A stretch of DNA of 64,000 nt, taken from the NCBI GenBank assembly GCA_016630905.1, contig WBMQ01000013.1, positions 992,001 through 1,056,000 on the forward strand. The letters are read 5' to 3'. The notes beneath the pieces were generated by a model. The model worked only from the letters and a program-made list of their open reading frames with translations, made no database searches and was not told where the DNA came from. The position numbers and the translations under genes are program-made. This DNA is from Capillidium heterosporum. Taxonomy: Eukaryota > Entomophthoromycota > Entomophthoromycetes > Entomophthorales > Capillidiaceae. Shown here piece after piece: positions 50,806 through 62,249 of the stretch. Each line of letters opens with the position of its first letter. Within the stretch, counting starts at the first letter, position 1.

Positions 50806-52611
50806 TTACAGCTTGACCGGATTCTTTTCCATATAGTCGTGGAAGGCCTTGAGCATGATGAGGTTGTACTTGCACAAGATACTCAAGATGGGACAAGCGG
50901 TATACCTATTCAGACTGTCGGTATTCGTTTTCAAGACAGCTTCGATAGTCGATGTATCGGTCTCGGAGCTAGGGTGGGAGGCGTAGTGTTTGTTCATATT
51001 GAGGAACATGTTGCAGTGGACCATTATTATGACAATCATGAATTGGGACGAGTGGATGTCCAGCTGGAAGCACTTGTCGATGATATCTAAGCATTTACTT
51101 ATAGCGTAGCAGGTAGTTCGCCCCCGTGTCAGATCCTTACTTGCAGCGAACTTTTCGATCTTGGTTTCGAAATGGTCGGCACTTAAAGCTCCGTCAATGT
51201 CGTGCTTGTACAGTACGAAGCTAGCTGATAAAAATTCTAAATAACGGTAATGGATGTAAACGAGGTTACGCAGCATGCCAAAGTCGAACAGGTCTTTTTG
51301 GAAAAAGGGCTGGCACTTGTTGAGGAGTTCGAGGTAGATGTCCAAACGACTTTTGAGTGCTTCCAGCTTCTTGAATACTTTGACTTTAATAAGGTACTCC
51401 GACTCGGAGCTGATGCAGAATTGCTTAAGCACGTTCATGTCGTGGTAATCTCGAGCTTTGTGCGAATTGAATCGGCAGTACAGGTAAAACATGATGTGGT
51501 CCAAGTTGGGTTTATTGGGTGGGTCTTTGGCTTCCTTGCCAGTGATGGTTGAAGGTAGCTCCAATAATTCGAAGCAAAGCTTATCGAGCTCAACTAAGCT
51601 TGGAGCTGCGATGGAAGGTTGGACAATAGTGTTTAAAGTTAGAAGGGAGTTGACTAAAGAGAAGGCTGAAGCAGTGAGGTAGTACTCGAACATCTTTTTG
51701 GGCGGTAATTTCTCGGCAAACTTGAAGGACATGCCTAAAGAGGTGTAGAGGTACATAGCTAAGCTAGCTAGATAGGAGAAATGTTGGTAGAAGGGAGGCA
51801 AAGGGTACAAAGTGTAGATGATCATCAAAACGCACTGCAAACTTTCCAAACTAACCGTCACCTTGCTCGGCTTCAACAGTTCCAAGACCACTCCTTTATA
51901 GTAGAAGTAATGCTCTTTCACTATAGGAGTCTTCTCCATATGAAGAATACCGATCAAGTACACTACATTCTTAAAGAAATTGGGCCTATTGTCGAAATTA
52001 TCTAGTATGTAGTTGGGATGGGAAGTCGGAAACACTTGGTTGAATTTGGCTACGAACTTATCCCTCGCTTCCATATGCAACGCATCACTCTGGTCAAAGC
52101 CCTTGGGTAAAGGTAACGTCGAGTAAAAGATCTTGCTCTTGACGACGCTAGTTGCCAAAATGTTGGCAAAATGTAGGAATATCCTTGAGTTGTACGTCAG
52201 CTTGAGTAGGTCGGGTGCATTGAAAAGGTTGTTCAAGTTCCTTATAGATGAGCCCTTGTTGGCACTTATGAGCTCACCTATGAACTTGAGGAACTCGTCG
52301 TTGGGCTTGAATAGGTTGTAGCAGGCCTTGGACTTTTTGTTGCGGTTGGTTTTGGATGGTATCGTCTTGGTGCCACTGGCGTTGGGTAAAGCTTTGGACA
52401 AACTGCTGTTGATAAACTCAAACTTTTTAGGCCGATCCAGTTGGAAGGTGAATAGGAGTTCGGGTGCCTTTTTGAAGACGACTTCGTCGTCAGAGTACCT
52501 ACGGCTCGAGTTCTGCAGCTCAAAACTGTCGTCGCTAGTTAAAGGTTGGGGTTTCCGTTGGTCGTTGACGCGGAACTTGCCGCCCAACTTTTTGAAATCA
52601 CCGGTTGCCAT
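50806..52611 (-). CDS. Fungal transcription factor-like protein lacking a zinc cluster
   Basis: Single exon, 601 residues. The N-terminal 80 residues are polar (KLGGKFRVNDQRKPQPLTSD). At about residue 88 the text TKTIPSKTNRNKKSKACYNL resembles the basic lead-in and first Cys of a Zn2Cys6 cluster (RxxxSKAC), but the remaining Cys residues are absent. From there on the sequence fits a transcription factor middle homology region: NQVFPTSHPNYILDNFDNRP, SLESLQCVLMIIYTLYPLPP, YLASLAMYLYTSLGMSF, then a long helical tail. It may be a regulator that lost DNA binding or a cofactor-type paralog; that is inference. Not assigned to a named gene. Confidence 0.65.
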   Translation of the reverse strand: MATGDFKKLGGKFRVNDQRKPQPLTSDDSFELQNSSRRYSDDEVVFKKAPELLFTFQLDRPKKFEFINSSLSKALPNASGTKTIPSKTNRNKKSKACYNLFKPNDEFLKFIGELISANKGSSIRNLNNLFNAPDLLKLTYNSRIFLHFANILATSVVKSKIFYSTLPLPKGFDQSDALHMEARDKFVAKFNQVFPTSHPNYILDNFDNRPNFFKNVVYLIGILHMEKTPIVKEHYFYYKGVVLELLKPSKVTVSLESLQCVLMIIYTLYPLPPFYQHFSYLASLAMYLYTSLGMSFKFAEKLPPKKMFEYYLTASAFSLVNSLLTLNTIVQPSIAAPSLVELDKLCFELLELPSTITGKEAKDPPNKPNLDHIMFYLYCRFNSHKARDYHDMNVLKQFCISSESEYLIKVKVFKKLEALKSRLDIYLELLNKCQPFFQKDLFDFGMLRNLVYIHYRYLEFLSASFVLYKHDIDGALSADHFETKIEKFAASKDLTRGRTTCYAISKCLDIIDKCFQLDIHSSQFMIVIIMVHCNMFLNMNKHYASHPSSETDTSTIEAVLKTNTDSLNRYTACPILSILCKYNLIMLKAFHDYMEKNPVKL

Positions 52612-54830
52612 TTAGAAAGTTGAACTATATTAACATAGAGCTGAAGGTAGTTGATTGGGATTAAATAGCAAAGGTAAAATGAAGATCAATGCCAAAATGC
52701 AGCTTGGACTTAAAACTTGGAGGTTAAAATTTGAGCTAAAGTGGGATTTGAAACAAATAGGGCAACCTTAAGTTCATTGGAGTGAAGGGCATCCTAAACT
52801 TTGGGATGGAAACATCGGGAATTAGGTGCTTGTTGGTTGATTTAAGCTTTGGGTGGATCAGGATGTCGAATCTATTATAAAGTAAATTCATCCAAGTCTA
52901 AAAATAATTCGACGGTGGGTTCAATATTTTGGTTTAGTTCCGTTCCTCGTGATAAAAGGCTGATGGAACTGGTTGATTTTTGAAGGGTTGTGTCCAATTC
53001 CGGTCTAGAAATATATTACCCATAACCTATTCCCGTCAGAAACCTATAGGATAACCTATCCCTTTATTTGACCTGATGATTCCTTTCCTTCTGGTACTAA
53101 AAATAGTTAGCAACCTATTTTCCCTGCACTATACCCTTTTATAAGATGAATTGAAGCCTTTTGTCTCATCTTGACATTAGCTTTTAATCTCGTTTAAACT
53201 TTGGCCAAAGCGATAATGCAAATATCTGGGTTGATGGTGCCGGTGTCAGTTATATGGAGTAATGTTCGCTAGCTGGGATGAATCCAATGCCACTATGGGA
53301 ATCGATGGTTTAGATGCAATGCTTTTACAATGCATAGTTATAGAATGTCATTTATTTATAGCATTTCAAAAAGCTTAAATTTATGGATTTCCTTTGGTGT
53401 TGCTTAGATGGGATCTTGTATCGTTTGGATGAGTATTCCACAAAGTGTCGAGAAAGTCCACCACCACTTAAGGCAGTATATTCAATAGATATATCAAAAA
53501 TTAGTTTGATGGTGAACCTATTGGACTCCATATTGGAATGATAAAACTATCGGTGATTATTTTGTAGAATTGAGTCAAAACTTTGGTGTTTGTCTTTAAA
53601 CCTGTCAATCCGATATTAGATCTGTATAGCATCAAATAATTATAATCCATGGATGGTGGGCAACTTTGTTCATTTTCAAGCCGGTGTTGCGGTGAGTCTG
53701 TTTAGTGGCTAGATTCATAGGAAAGGTTCAGGTATGATAGAATTTGGCTTATGTTACTGCGATGAATCAAGGTCTACATACTGTTTGCTAAAATGTGCCC
53801 TTTAATCTAATAAACATCATCGATAAACAACCATACTTTATAATTCAATCAATACGATCCTGTAGATTAAGACCAGGTTGGACTGAAATGCTAGATTCAA
53901 GAGTATTTTTTAAATAAAACTTGATACATATCAATTGGCTTATTGTCAGGAATATAAGCATACCGCCGCTATCTATATAAGGTTTGGTAATTTGTAAGTG
54001 GTGTATACAATGCTCAGTTTATATGAAGATATGATTTTATACGCATATGGGTGTAATATACCACTACAAACTTCAAAATTAGTAATGTATCTATTAGAAT
54101 ATTAACATACTTTTTAAAGGAAATAAGCTCACTCATGAAAATTAAGCTTACCTTATATGGCAAAAATGTAATTTTCTTTGAATATAAAAGCGATGTAAAT
54201 CTCAAGGTAGCTTTTAAATGCTTATATACATCTCTCCTATAGAAATTTCGAATTTAACAGTTCAGATATTTAAAGATATGCATCGAATTTTATGATCCAA
54301 ATGGATATTTTCTAAGCTTTAAGGATGACACTTGTTATTTAGACAGTATAGCAATAAATATATTTATACGTACTTTCATATATTGGTTTAGGTATAAATT
54401 TTGAACAGAGCACTAGTTAATCGTTCTCGAAATCACTATTTTCAAAGCTAATTAGATTTAAAATTTGGGTAAAATACCTACTATTGGTTTAAATATAGTA
54501 TATCTATTTTCACTTTGATAAAGCTAAATCTGAACTTGATTAAAAGGCTAGTATATATAGCAGTATATAAACTTACCAACAAAGATTCCAGCCGCTTTCA
54601 ATTTCTGCTGGTAAATAGTACTGATAAACTTGCAAATATATGGATGGCACAAAACTAAATGAAGCTTGAAACCTTCAATTCAATCATTCATCAAATGAAT
54701 TGGATCAAACGATCAAGTTCATTGGCCAGAATTGCTTCCCTAACTTGGACTAAAAAATCAAGCAAACCATCAAATAAAGTTTTGGAAACGTCAAACCTTT
54801 TCATTACTGTCAAAGCTATCCAACCAGAAA
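52612..54830. other. Gene-free AT-rich region, about 2.2 kb
   Basis: No gene or relic recognised on either strand. Direction of flanking genes (TF-like on minus, TIM9 on plus) makes it a divergent upstream region. Confidence 0.4.
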
Positions 54831-55203
54831 ATGAATGCCAATTTATCCCAAGCCGACCAAGTCAAGCTGAATGAATACATTATGAAGAAGCAGGTAAATC
54901 ACTTCCATTACATTTTGCTCAATTCTAATACCATTATTATTTACTCTTATAAAAAATAGGAGAAGGAGATGGTCCAATCCTATTTAAATCTGACTAGAGA
55001 TTGTTTCAACGGCTGCGTCAAAGATTTTTCCACTTCCGCTTTAACTGGAAAAGAGGTAGTAGCAGTTTAAAATATTAGATATTTATTTAATTTAGGATAA
55101 ATGTATCAGTTGGTGCGTCAAAAAGTTTTTGGCTTCTTCAGAACGTATTAATGTTAGATTCGGGGAAGAGAATATGAAGTTGCAGCAATCTTTACAGCAA
55201 TAA
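54831..55203 (+). CDS. TIM9: Mitochondrial small Tim chaperone Tim9
   Basis: Three exons, 54831-54893, 54960-55055 and 55096-55203, give 88 residues. It starts MNANLSQADQVKLNEYIMKK. The twin CX3C motifs are CFNGC and CISWC, with VKDFSTSALTGKEDK between and VKKFLASSERINVRF after. The spacing and flanking residues are those of Tim9. Tim9 forms a hexamer with Tim10 in the intermembrane space and carries hydrophobic precursors to TIM22 and SAM. The introns are 66 and 40 nt. The exons are too short to be found as a single open frame. Confidence 0.9.
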
Positions 55204-56956
55204 AGTGTGCTTTTTAAGGTAAACTTGACTATTTATTTAGTTTTGAAAAGCTTTACTTGGTTTATTTTGAAATACTACTGCTTTTTTTAAAATATATCAG
55301 CTTACAATAGTTTTCAGACTTGCATTTAGAATTTAGTAATTACTTGGATAATTTAACGCTTTCGGATGATACTATTTGACTTGGTTGTTTAGATATATAT
55401 TTGGTAAACTTGGTAGTAATGGATAGTATCAAATGCTTGAAACATACTTTCCCTTCACCTTATATTTATCGATTGGCATGTTGCAGTGATTACAAGAATT
55501 GTATTTAGAGTTTAGGTAACCGGTACTACCAACCAAATAGATTTGGATGGTGGTTAGTAGGTATAGCTTATAGACGATAATAAGCAGTACGCTTCCAGTA
55601 GAGGATAGTTAAAAATGGTAAACTTAACGGGAGATATGATATTTCGTAGCTTAAGGAAGGTTATATTTCAATAAACTAATTATGTACATTGTTTTCTACA
55701 TGTATTACTCTTTTAAGCTTTTCAAAGGACTGGCTCGAAACCTACGGTAGAGTGTATTAGCATTAAGGCACAAATTCAACCTGACCTCAACTCTAGAGCT
55801 GAAGCTGAAGCTTATTTCGGGATTCAAGCTCATCAAATATATAAAAGCCAAAGGTAAAAAAGCTTCCCCAATTCGCTATCTTAGATCTTATGAACTGCTT
55901 TCAATCTATTCAGAAATTAAAAGATTTAGAACTTAAGTTTCCAACTGATGTATATTAATAATCTATTATAATGATGGAAAATGGAGCAAGAATGTTGAAG
56001 TATAAAGCTCTGGCTTTATTATAAAGTATTAAAGCTCCTTGTAGAGTTTGGAAATCAATATAAACTACTGGTGTGCATAGCTATATAATTTCGAAGCTAC
56101 AATTAGTGTTATTGTGTAACCTTGCTGAAATGGATTAAAATTACTTTTCATACTCTATTATAACTTTTAGTGAAAATTTCTACTATATATTAACTCTAAA
56201 TAAATAATATCCGTATATATCATTGGAAATACTTCTAAATATATATATATAAATAGCGAATTAAGGATCTTTTTATAGTCAAGATATAGTGTCATATATT
56301 TAAAATACTATTGTAAAGATATTTAGAAAATAATATCGAAAATCCATGTTGTATTTAAATATTGGGACAGGAATGTAGTTTAATTATATTAAAAGAACTT
56401 TATTTGTCCTTATAGTTTGGACTCTACTGACGTTGATTATTTAAGGTGTATCCTTGAAAAAATATATATTAGTTTTATGTATTTCTACTCTTGAAATTTG
56501 ACTTTTCTCAATAATTCAAAGATATCATTCGATTTCAAGGCAAATTGACTAATAGTCAGGTACAATCCATATTTTAAACTTCTATAGTATCTAAGAAGTT
56601 TAAGGTGTTTTCGCTAAAGCAATTTATTGATATAGTAAGTTGTATACTAAAATATATGCTCTGATTTACTATCCAAATATTCTATAAAAGATCTATAATA
56701 CACTAAACTATTTTGTATAAATCACATACTTTACCACAAACTTTGAGTCGAACTAAAGGCATCTGATAGAAAACTGGTTTTGCAAATACTTTTCGACAAG
56801 TTCTGCCAACAAAGTTGGACAAATGATATGAACAAATTGCATAGAAAAGTGAAATCTAATTGAAAGTAGTTTCTTCACCAAAATTGTTATCATTTGCATA
56901 ACAATGTAATTCCTTTTTGTTCAGCCTCTCTCAACTGGTCGAACCTTTCCGTCACT
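55204..56956. other. Gene-free AT-rich region
   Basis: About 1.75 kb, very AT-rich. A short coding-like stretch near 55765-55858 (IKAQIQPDLNSRAEAEAYFG) follows a possible acceptor, but no gene can be built around it. Confidence 0.35.
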
Positions 56957-57778
56957 ATGGGTAAGCATCCATTATAATTCTATTATCCGCCACTTTTGAA
57001 ATTGAAGCCAACCATCCATCAACATCAATTTATTGCAGATCCAACATATCCAAATATATGAACGAAAATTGACTAAGTTATTTAAGGTATTAGCAGAGAT
57101 ACACGCCACAAGCGTTCCCACACCGGTGCCAAGCGCGCCCACTACCGCAAGAAGAGGAAGTTCGAATTGGGTCGTCAGTCCGCCAACACCAAGCTCGGTG
57201 CCAAGCGTATCCACACCGTACGCACTCGTGGTGGTAACACCAAGCACCGTGCCATGCGCTTGGATACTGGAACCTACTCCTGGGGTTCGGAGGCCATCTC
57301 CCGCAAGGTCCGTATTGTAGCCGTTGTCTACAATGCCTCCAACAACGAGTTGGTCCGTACCAACACCTTGGTCAAGTCCAGCATCGTCCAGGTTGATGCT
57401 GCCCCCTTCCGTCAGTGGTACGAGAACCACTACGGCATCCACCTCGGTCGCAAGAAGAAGAATGCTGTAAATTATGAATTGTAAATTTTTGCTAAAATTT
57501 TGCAGGATGGTACTATCGAAGAGGTAGCTGCCAAGAAGCGTTCCAACCACGCCGAGCGCAAGATCGCTGCCCGCAAGGAGTTGGCCCCCATTGACCCCCA
57601 CTTGGAGGAACAGTTCAACACTGGTCGTCTCTACGGTAAATTTACTAATTTTGCAAATTTTTAAAATTTCCAAGCCATCATCACCTCCCGCCCCGGTCAA
57701 TCTGGTCGTTGCGATGGTGTTGTCCTCGAAGGTAAGGAGCTTGACTTCTACCTCCGTAAGATCAAGTCCAAGAAATAA
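56957..57778 (+). CDS. RPS8: 40S ribosomal protein eS8
   Basis: Four exons: 56957-56960, 57087-57466, 57506-57635, 57675-57778. The first codes only for Met and one base, so MG is split: [12 protein letters not shown]. The body reads [71 protein letters not shown], and ends [18 protein letters not shown]. It is full length. The first intron (126 nt) after the start codon is a frequent layout for ribosomal protein genes. Codons are much richer in C-ending forms than in neighbouring genes, as expected for very high expression. An antisense open frame covers the gene but is only a shadow of this bias. Confidence 0.95.
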
Positions 57779-59170
57779 GCTACCCGCTACCAAAACTACT
57801 TCTAACGAGCAATTCTATTAAATCGTTCATTGAAGGTAAAATTTAATGTTTAATTTAATTTTAAATATTTTTTGTAGTAGAATTAGTCGTTATTATCAAT
57901 CCCCTTTTTAACCAATATAGAGTAATATTTATCCTAGTTATAGTTTTTAATTGATCTCTGTGTATTTCAGTTTAGTTGTATTTGAGTATTAGTTTTTTAA
58001 GCTTATATATAAGTTTTGAATATTGTTAGCTTAGGTACTTTAAATTCGCTAAACTATTATTTATCAACAAAAATATATTAACTAGCACCTATTTTATATT
58101 CAATAAAGTTCAAGTACGTTGATCTATTTAAAATATCTAGGTAGTATTTTTAAACAAGCTTTTTATGTTTATTTGTAGATACTATATATTGGAAACTATC
58201 AAGTTAGTTGTATAACTTTAAGCAAATTGAACTAAACTAACTTGACAAAGATTGCTTTTATTAATTTCTTCACATAAAGTTATCATGAAATGAAGGTTAT
58301 AGAAGCATTAGTTATCTAGGCAGAGTAAATATAGGCTTTACTTTGTAGGGTGCTTGCTTAGATACTAAAATAAACGATGAGTATAGTGGCTTCTTGGTCA
58401 ATGCTATTTCACCTCAACGATAAGGAAACTTTGCTTGTACCAAGCTGTAATGGAAGCTTTGTATACCATTTATCGTGCCAGATAGTTAAAAGTATGTGCA
58501 AGGCAATGTATACTTATTTTTTAATCAAAGATCGATTATATCTGCTAATAGTTGGTATATATTTGTTGTCAGCTATACCTTTAAAGCTGGAAATCCACTT
58601 TTATACTTTGAAAACTGATCCTTGACATCTGGAAACGTACTATACATTTTATTTTAATCCTCTCGGTACCTAAGAGTGATAGTTCTCAATTGTCAAATGC
58701 TGTACTTTTAAGTGCCACTCCAAGATACGCACTGCTAGCCTCATAATTGCCTTATATATCACTTGGGAAAAAGAGCTGCTTATAATGAGTGCTCTCAATA
58801 ACTTGTACAAAGTTAATTAGGATAATATGAACTAGATAACCAAAACATTAAACAAGCTTATCAATATATTTGGAATGTGAAAACAACATATATTGATTGA
58901 ATATCCTAAGAAAAGCCAGTATCGTTTCCAACATCTTTTCTACTTAGCTTTCAAAATCAGTACCAAATAAATGTGCCATCAGCTATTGGGCTTATAAAGC
59001 TAAAGTTTGAAATATGTGCAATGTAAACTAGATTAAAAGTTACCTAAAGTTCCAAAGAACATTTTCTGCAAATCAACTCCGAAACTAACATCGAGTTTGA
59101 ATCCCAGTTTATTCAGCAACCAACTCAGAAATTTAAACTTGTAGCAGCAACTAAAAGAGAAGCTCAGCAA
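57779..59170. other. Gene-free AT-rich region
   Basis: About 1.4 kb between the eS8 and STE14 genes. An ATG-started open frame at 58377-58625 is Leu/Tyr-rich with no known family and is not called. Confidence 0.35.
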
Positions 59171-60234
59171 ATGTCAGCCTCCAGCTCCCCCCGCAAAGAC
59201 TATCTACATCCAGAGCCATTACAACCCATCCGCAAACGTAGCGACAGTATCAGCAGTACTGGTTCCACCATCCGACTGGAACGCCAACATGTTGAAACAG
59301 TAGAGCTACGTCGTCAACGTTATTTCCAAGATTTCCTACTCAGCTACCAAACAAAAGATTACAACCATGTCAACGTATCTTTATATGCCTTGACAGCCGG
59401 TATCCTGATTGGAATTGGGGTAAGTTTGACAATGCGTCTTGATAAATTGAGTGCTGTTGGATTCTACTTGTTGGCTTTGGGTATTTTCCACATGTTGGAG
59501 TACCTGACAACTGCCGTATTTAACCCAAGACGAGTCAAATTGGACTGTAAGTTTTTTGATTTTTTGGTAAAGTAAATCTAAGCCTATGCTAATATTCCAA
59601 TAGCCTTCATGTATGACCCAGTGACTGGGTACCACGCCGCCCTCATAGCCTCATTAGTTGAACATGGCGCCAAAATGATCTACTTTGATTATTTGTACGG
59701 TTACGTTTGGTTTATTCAAATAATAGGTAAACTTATATATATTATATATGTGTTGAGTTTCTCCAAGGTGCAGTGCTAGTCCTTGTAGGTCAGTACCTAC
59801 GCACTACCGCTATGGTTGAAGCGAACGCCAGTTTCAACCATCACGTCGCTTCTATGAAGGATCAAGATCATTTATTAGTTACATCGGGTATCTTCAGGTA
59901 CTGCCTACTTCAAGCAAAAATTTTTAACTTTGGGTATAGCTTGATACGCCACCCTTCCTACCTAGGGTTCTACCTATTTACGATGGGCACCCAGTTGGTT
60001 TTGTTCAATCCTATCTGCTTCTTAGGGTTTGGGTTTGTCCTCCATGAGTTCTTTAGCTCTAGGATAAGATATCCTTTTTATATGTTACTAACTTTTAACT
60101 TTATTTTATTGTTATCCTTAACCTATATTTTTTGTTGTTTTACAGTTGAGGAAGCCCACCTCGTTAGATTCTTTGGTGATGACTACAAGATCTATCGCGA
60201 GCAGACCCCGACCTACTTGCCCTTTATCTCGTAA
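59171..60234 (+). CDS. STE14: Isoprenylcysteine carboxyl methyltransferase
   Basis: Five exons. The cytosolic N-terminus is Ser/Arg-rich (KRSDSISSTGSTIRLERQHV). Membrane segments include VSLYALTAGILIGIGVSL, VGFYLLALGIFHMLEYLTTA, VWFIQIIG and VLVLVGQYLRTTAMVEANAS. The catalytic half reads FNHHVASMKDQDHLLVTSGI, RHPSYLGFYLFTMGTQLVLF, NPICFLGFGFVLHEFF, then VEEAHLVRFFGDDYKIY and TPTYLPFI. The RHPSY...NP and EE...F motifs are the SAM-binding and ICMT signatures. The enzyme methylates the C-terminal prenylcysteine of Ras, Rho and pheromone proteins in the ER. Introns 1-3 are GT-AG. The last one is an AT-AC intron of the U12 class. It is 75 nt and stop-free, so it could be read through as extra hydrophobic residues by mistake. 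Confidence 0.92.
60069..60143 (+). other. U12-type AT-AC intron in STE14
   Basis: The 5' end is ATATCCTTTT, the exact minor-spliceosome donor consensus. TATCCTTAACC near 60113-60123 matches the U12 branch consensus, about 22 nt before the 3' end, and the intron ends in AC. Removing it gives SSRI-R-VEEAHLVRFF, the family's expected text. An AG acceptor two bases later would break the frame. Confidence 0.85.
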
Positions 60235-61905
60235 TTTAGTGGAAGATGTACCAGTAATGAAGATTTGGTTCGAATACCTGAAGCTAAATAGATTCAATAA
60301 ATTTATTTTTTTGGGATTCCTTTACAATACGGTGTTGCAAGGTTTATTTTACTCTTATCTAATGCCAATATCAATGGATATTACATTTATATGCTGTAGT
60401 TTAGATTAGCTTTACCTGTGAATTTTAATATTCCCAAGGCTGTCTGACAAGAAAACGTACAAATACATAAGGGACTAGGAACTTTTATGTGTCCATACAT
60501 TTATATGTCTAAAGTAAATAGTGATACTATTTCACAAATCTATCAAGTGTAACATTTTATAAAATGTAAAGCAGTATTTATATCATTTATAGAAGCTTAT
60601 AAAATATACCTTGCCCAACTAAACTTTAATCGAAAATGATAGTTATGGCTTTTACAAATCCTATATCGTTCAAGAGTGCACCTGTTGGGATAACCAGTAG
60701 CAAAGGCTAGTCACTTCCAGGATTAGAGAAGGCAGTTTCAAATGAAAATGCGAATTTTCTGACAAATACCTTAATCCTGTATCAACCAATGGACTTACAA
60801 TTTTAAATTGTAAGGGTATATTTCAATAGGGTACCCCATTTTAGCCATTGATTTGTAAATCTAAATGCAATTTATATTCTATTCTATTTTCCCAATGCCG
60901 ATATGAGGTAGAGTATGGTTCAAGTATATTTTAGCCGTATAAGTACAACTCCAAATCTTGATATATTAAAGCCCCTGTATAAAAATGCAGTTGCTAACAA
61001 CATATATTTCCCCATAAAAGGCGTAAAGGTTGTGTCTTAAATGAAAAGTAGTCTAGTGGCTTTACCCCATTCCATCCCAAAACGCTATATTCTCTCTCAA
61101 TTGGAGACTCTTGATACAAAGTAAAGACTTTTGGATATATTCCCACAGAGTATTGTCCGATCGATGTAGTAGTAGTATGTTATAAATGAAGAACTTGACA
61201 GACTTTTAGAGCTCGAAACTATAGATTTAACTTGGAAGTATATTTTACGATTTTAGGTCGAATCAGAAAAGTGGCTTCCAAAAGGTAGTGTTATAGGTTT
61301 CTGACTACCCGATCCAGCTCTTGATATACTGTTGCTAGACGGTGTGTCGTAAAAAATTATACTTTTTAGCTAGTTTACATAGTTTAATTGAAGAGAGTCG
61401 TAAAAATTTCCGGCTTAGATTACTATATGAGCTGGAAGAATATCTACCTACAAGAATAAATTGGTAGATTTAACTGCTATAAGCGATATGCTTAAAAACC
61501 AATATATGTACATATAGTAGTTTTGTTATGCTCCCTAGAAACTGAACACACCTCTATCAGCTACAGCTTTTGGATTTTCGTTTCAAGGTTCTACTATTGT
61601 AGACATCGTGACATACTCAAACCTCGATAAAGTTTAGAACAATTACTTTGAGCTATTTGAACATTAATCTCAAACTAAGTTTGATGGAAGAGAAAATCCA
61701 AAATATGGTTCCACTTGATGACACTCCAATTGCTTCGTTATAGAAAGCTGGGCCAAAGGTTAAACTCATCAACAGAATCCACCTCTAACCTCAAGTGTCT
61801 TGGGTAGTAATGGGTATTAGTAAACTAATGTCAACTCCTGCCCTAAAGGGCGTGTGCTGCAGCTACCCTGCCATAAAAGGGGCAATTGTCCTTGCCGATC
61901 TCTAA
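60235..61905. other. Gene-free AT-rich region
   Basis: About 1.7 kb with no recognised gene, RNA or relic on either strand. Confidence 0.4.
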
Positions 61906-62084
61906 CCAATTAGTAAGGGTTTATAAACTATAACTCATTGTGCTGAATAGAAGCGGGTTTTTGAACTAAACGGTTTGCAATAGGCTCCAACTAATTGGAA
62001 CTAAGACTAATTAAAAGTAGTAGCTGATTGGTAAAGGAAGCCCGCTTCCAAATTCGATTATCGAGCCATATCGCATCGTCCAAT
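61906..62084 (+). promoter_or_regulatory. Cluster of four CCAAT boxes upstream of HMG-CoA reductase
   Basis: CCAAT at 61906-61910 and 62080-62084 on the plus strand, and ATTGG (CCAAT on the minus strand) at 61994-61998 and 62027-62031. All lie within 345 nt of the HMGR start. CCAAT boxes bind the NF-Y/HAP complex, which is known to act on sterol pathway genes. The number and closeness suggest a regulatory cluster, but it is not proven. Confidence 0.4.
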
Positions 62085-62249
62085 GACCTCTTATCTTTAC
62101 GGGAGTATTTAAGTTTGCGATAACCTTCAGACCCCTACCAATTTCAAAATTTTAAACTTAAAAGGTCAAGATACCATTTCTAACCTGAATATCTGACTTT
62201 ATACCTTGAAGCTTCAACAGCTGTAGTACTAGATTAATTTTGAATCGTT

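Noticed and set aside
54659-54874. 71-codon open frame upstream of and overlapping TIM9
   Set aside because: In another frame than TIM9, with no family match; TIM9 starts at 54831 with twin CX3C motifs.
56972-57793. 273-codon open frame on the minus strand over the eS8 gene
   Set aside because: It is the antisense shadow of the C-ending codon bias of eS8, which is complete and spliced on the other strand.
60270-60290. GGTTCGAATACC, similar to a tRNA B box
   Set aside because: No A box or cloverleaf can be formed around it; no tRNA gene was found in the window.
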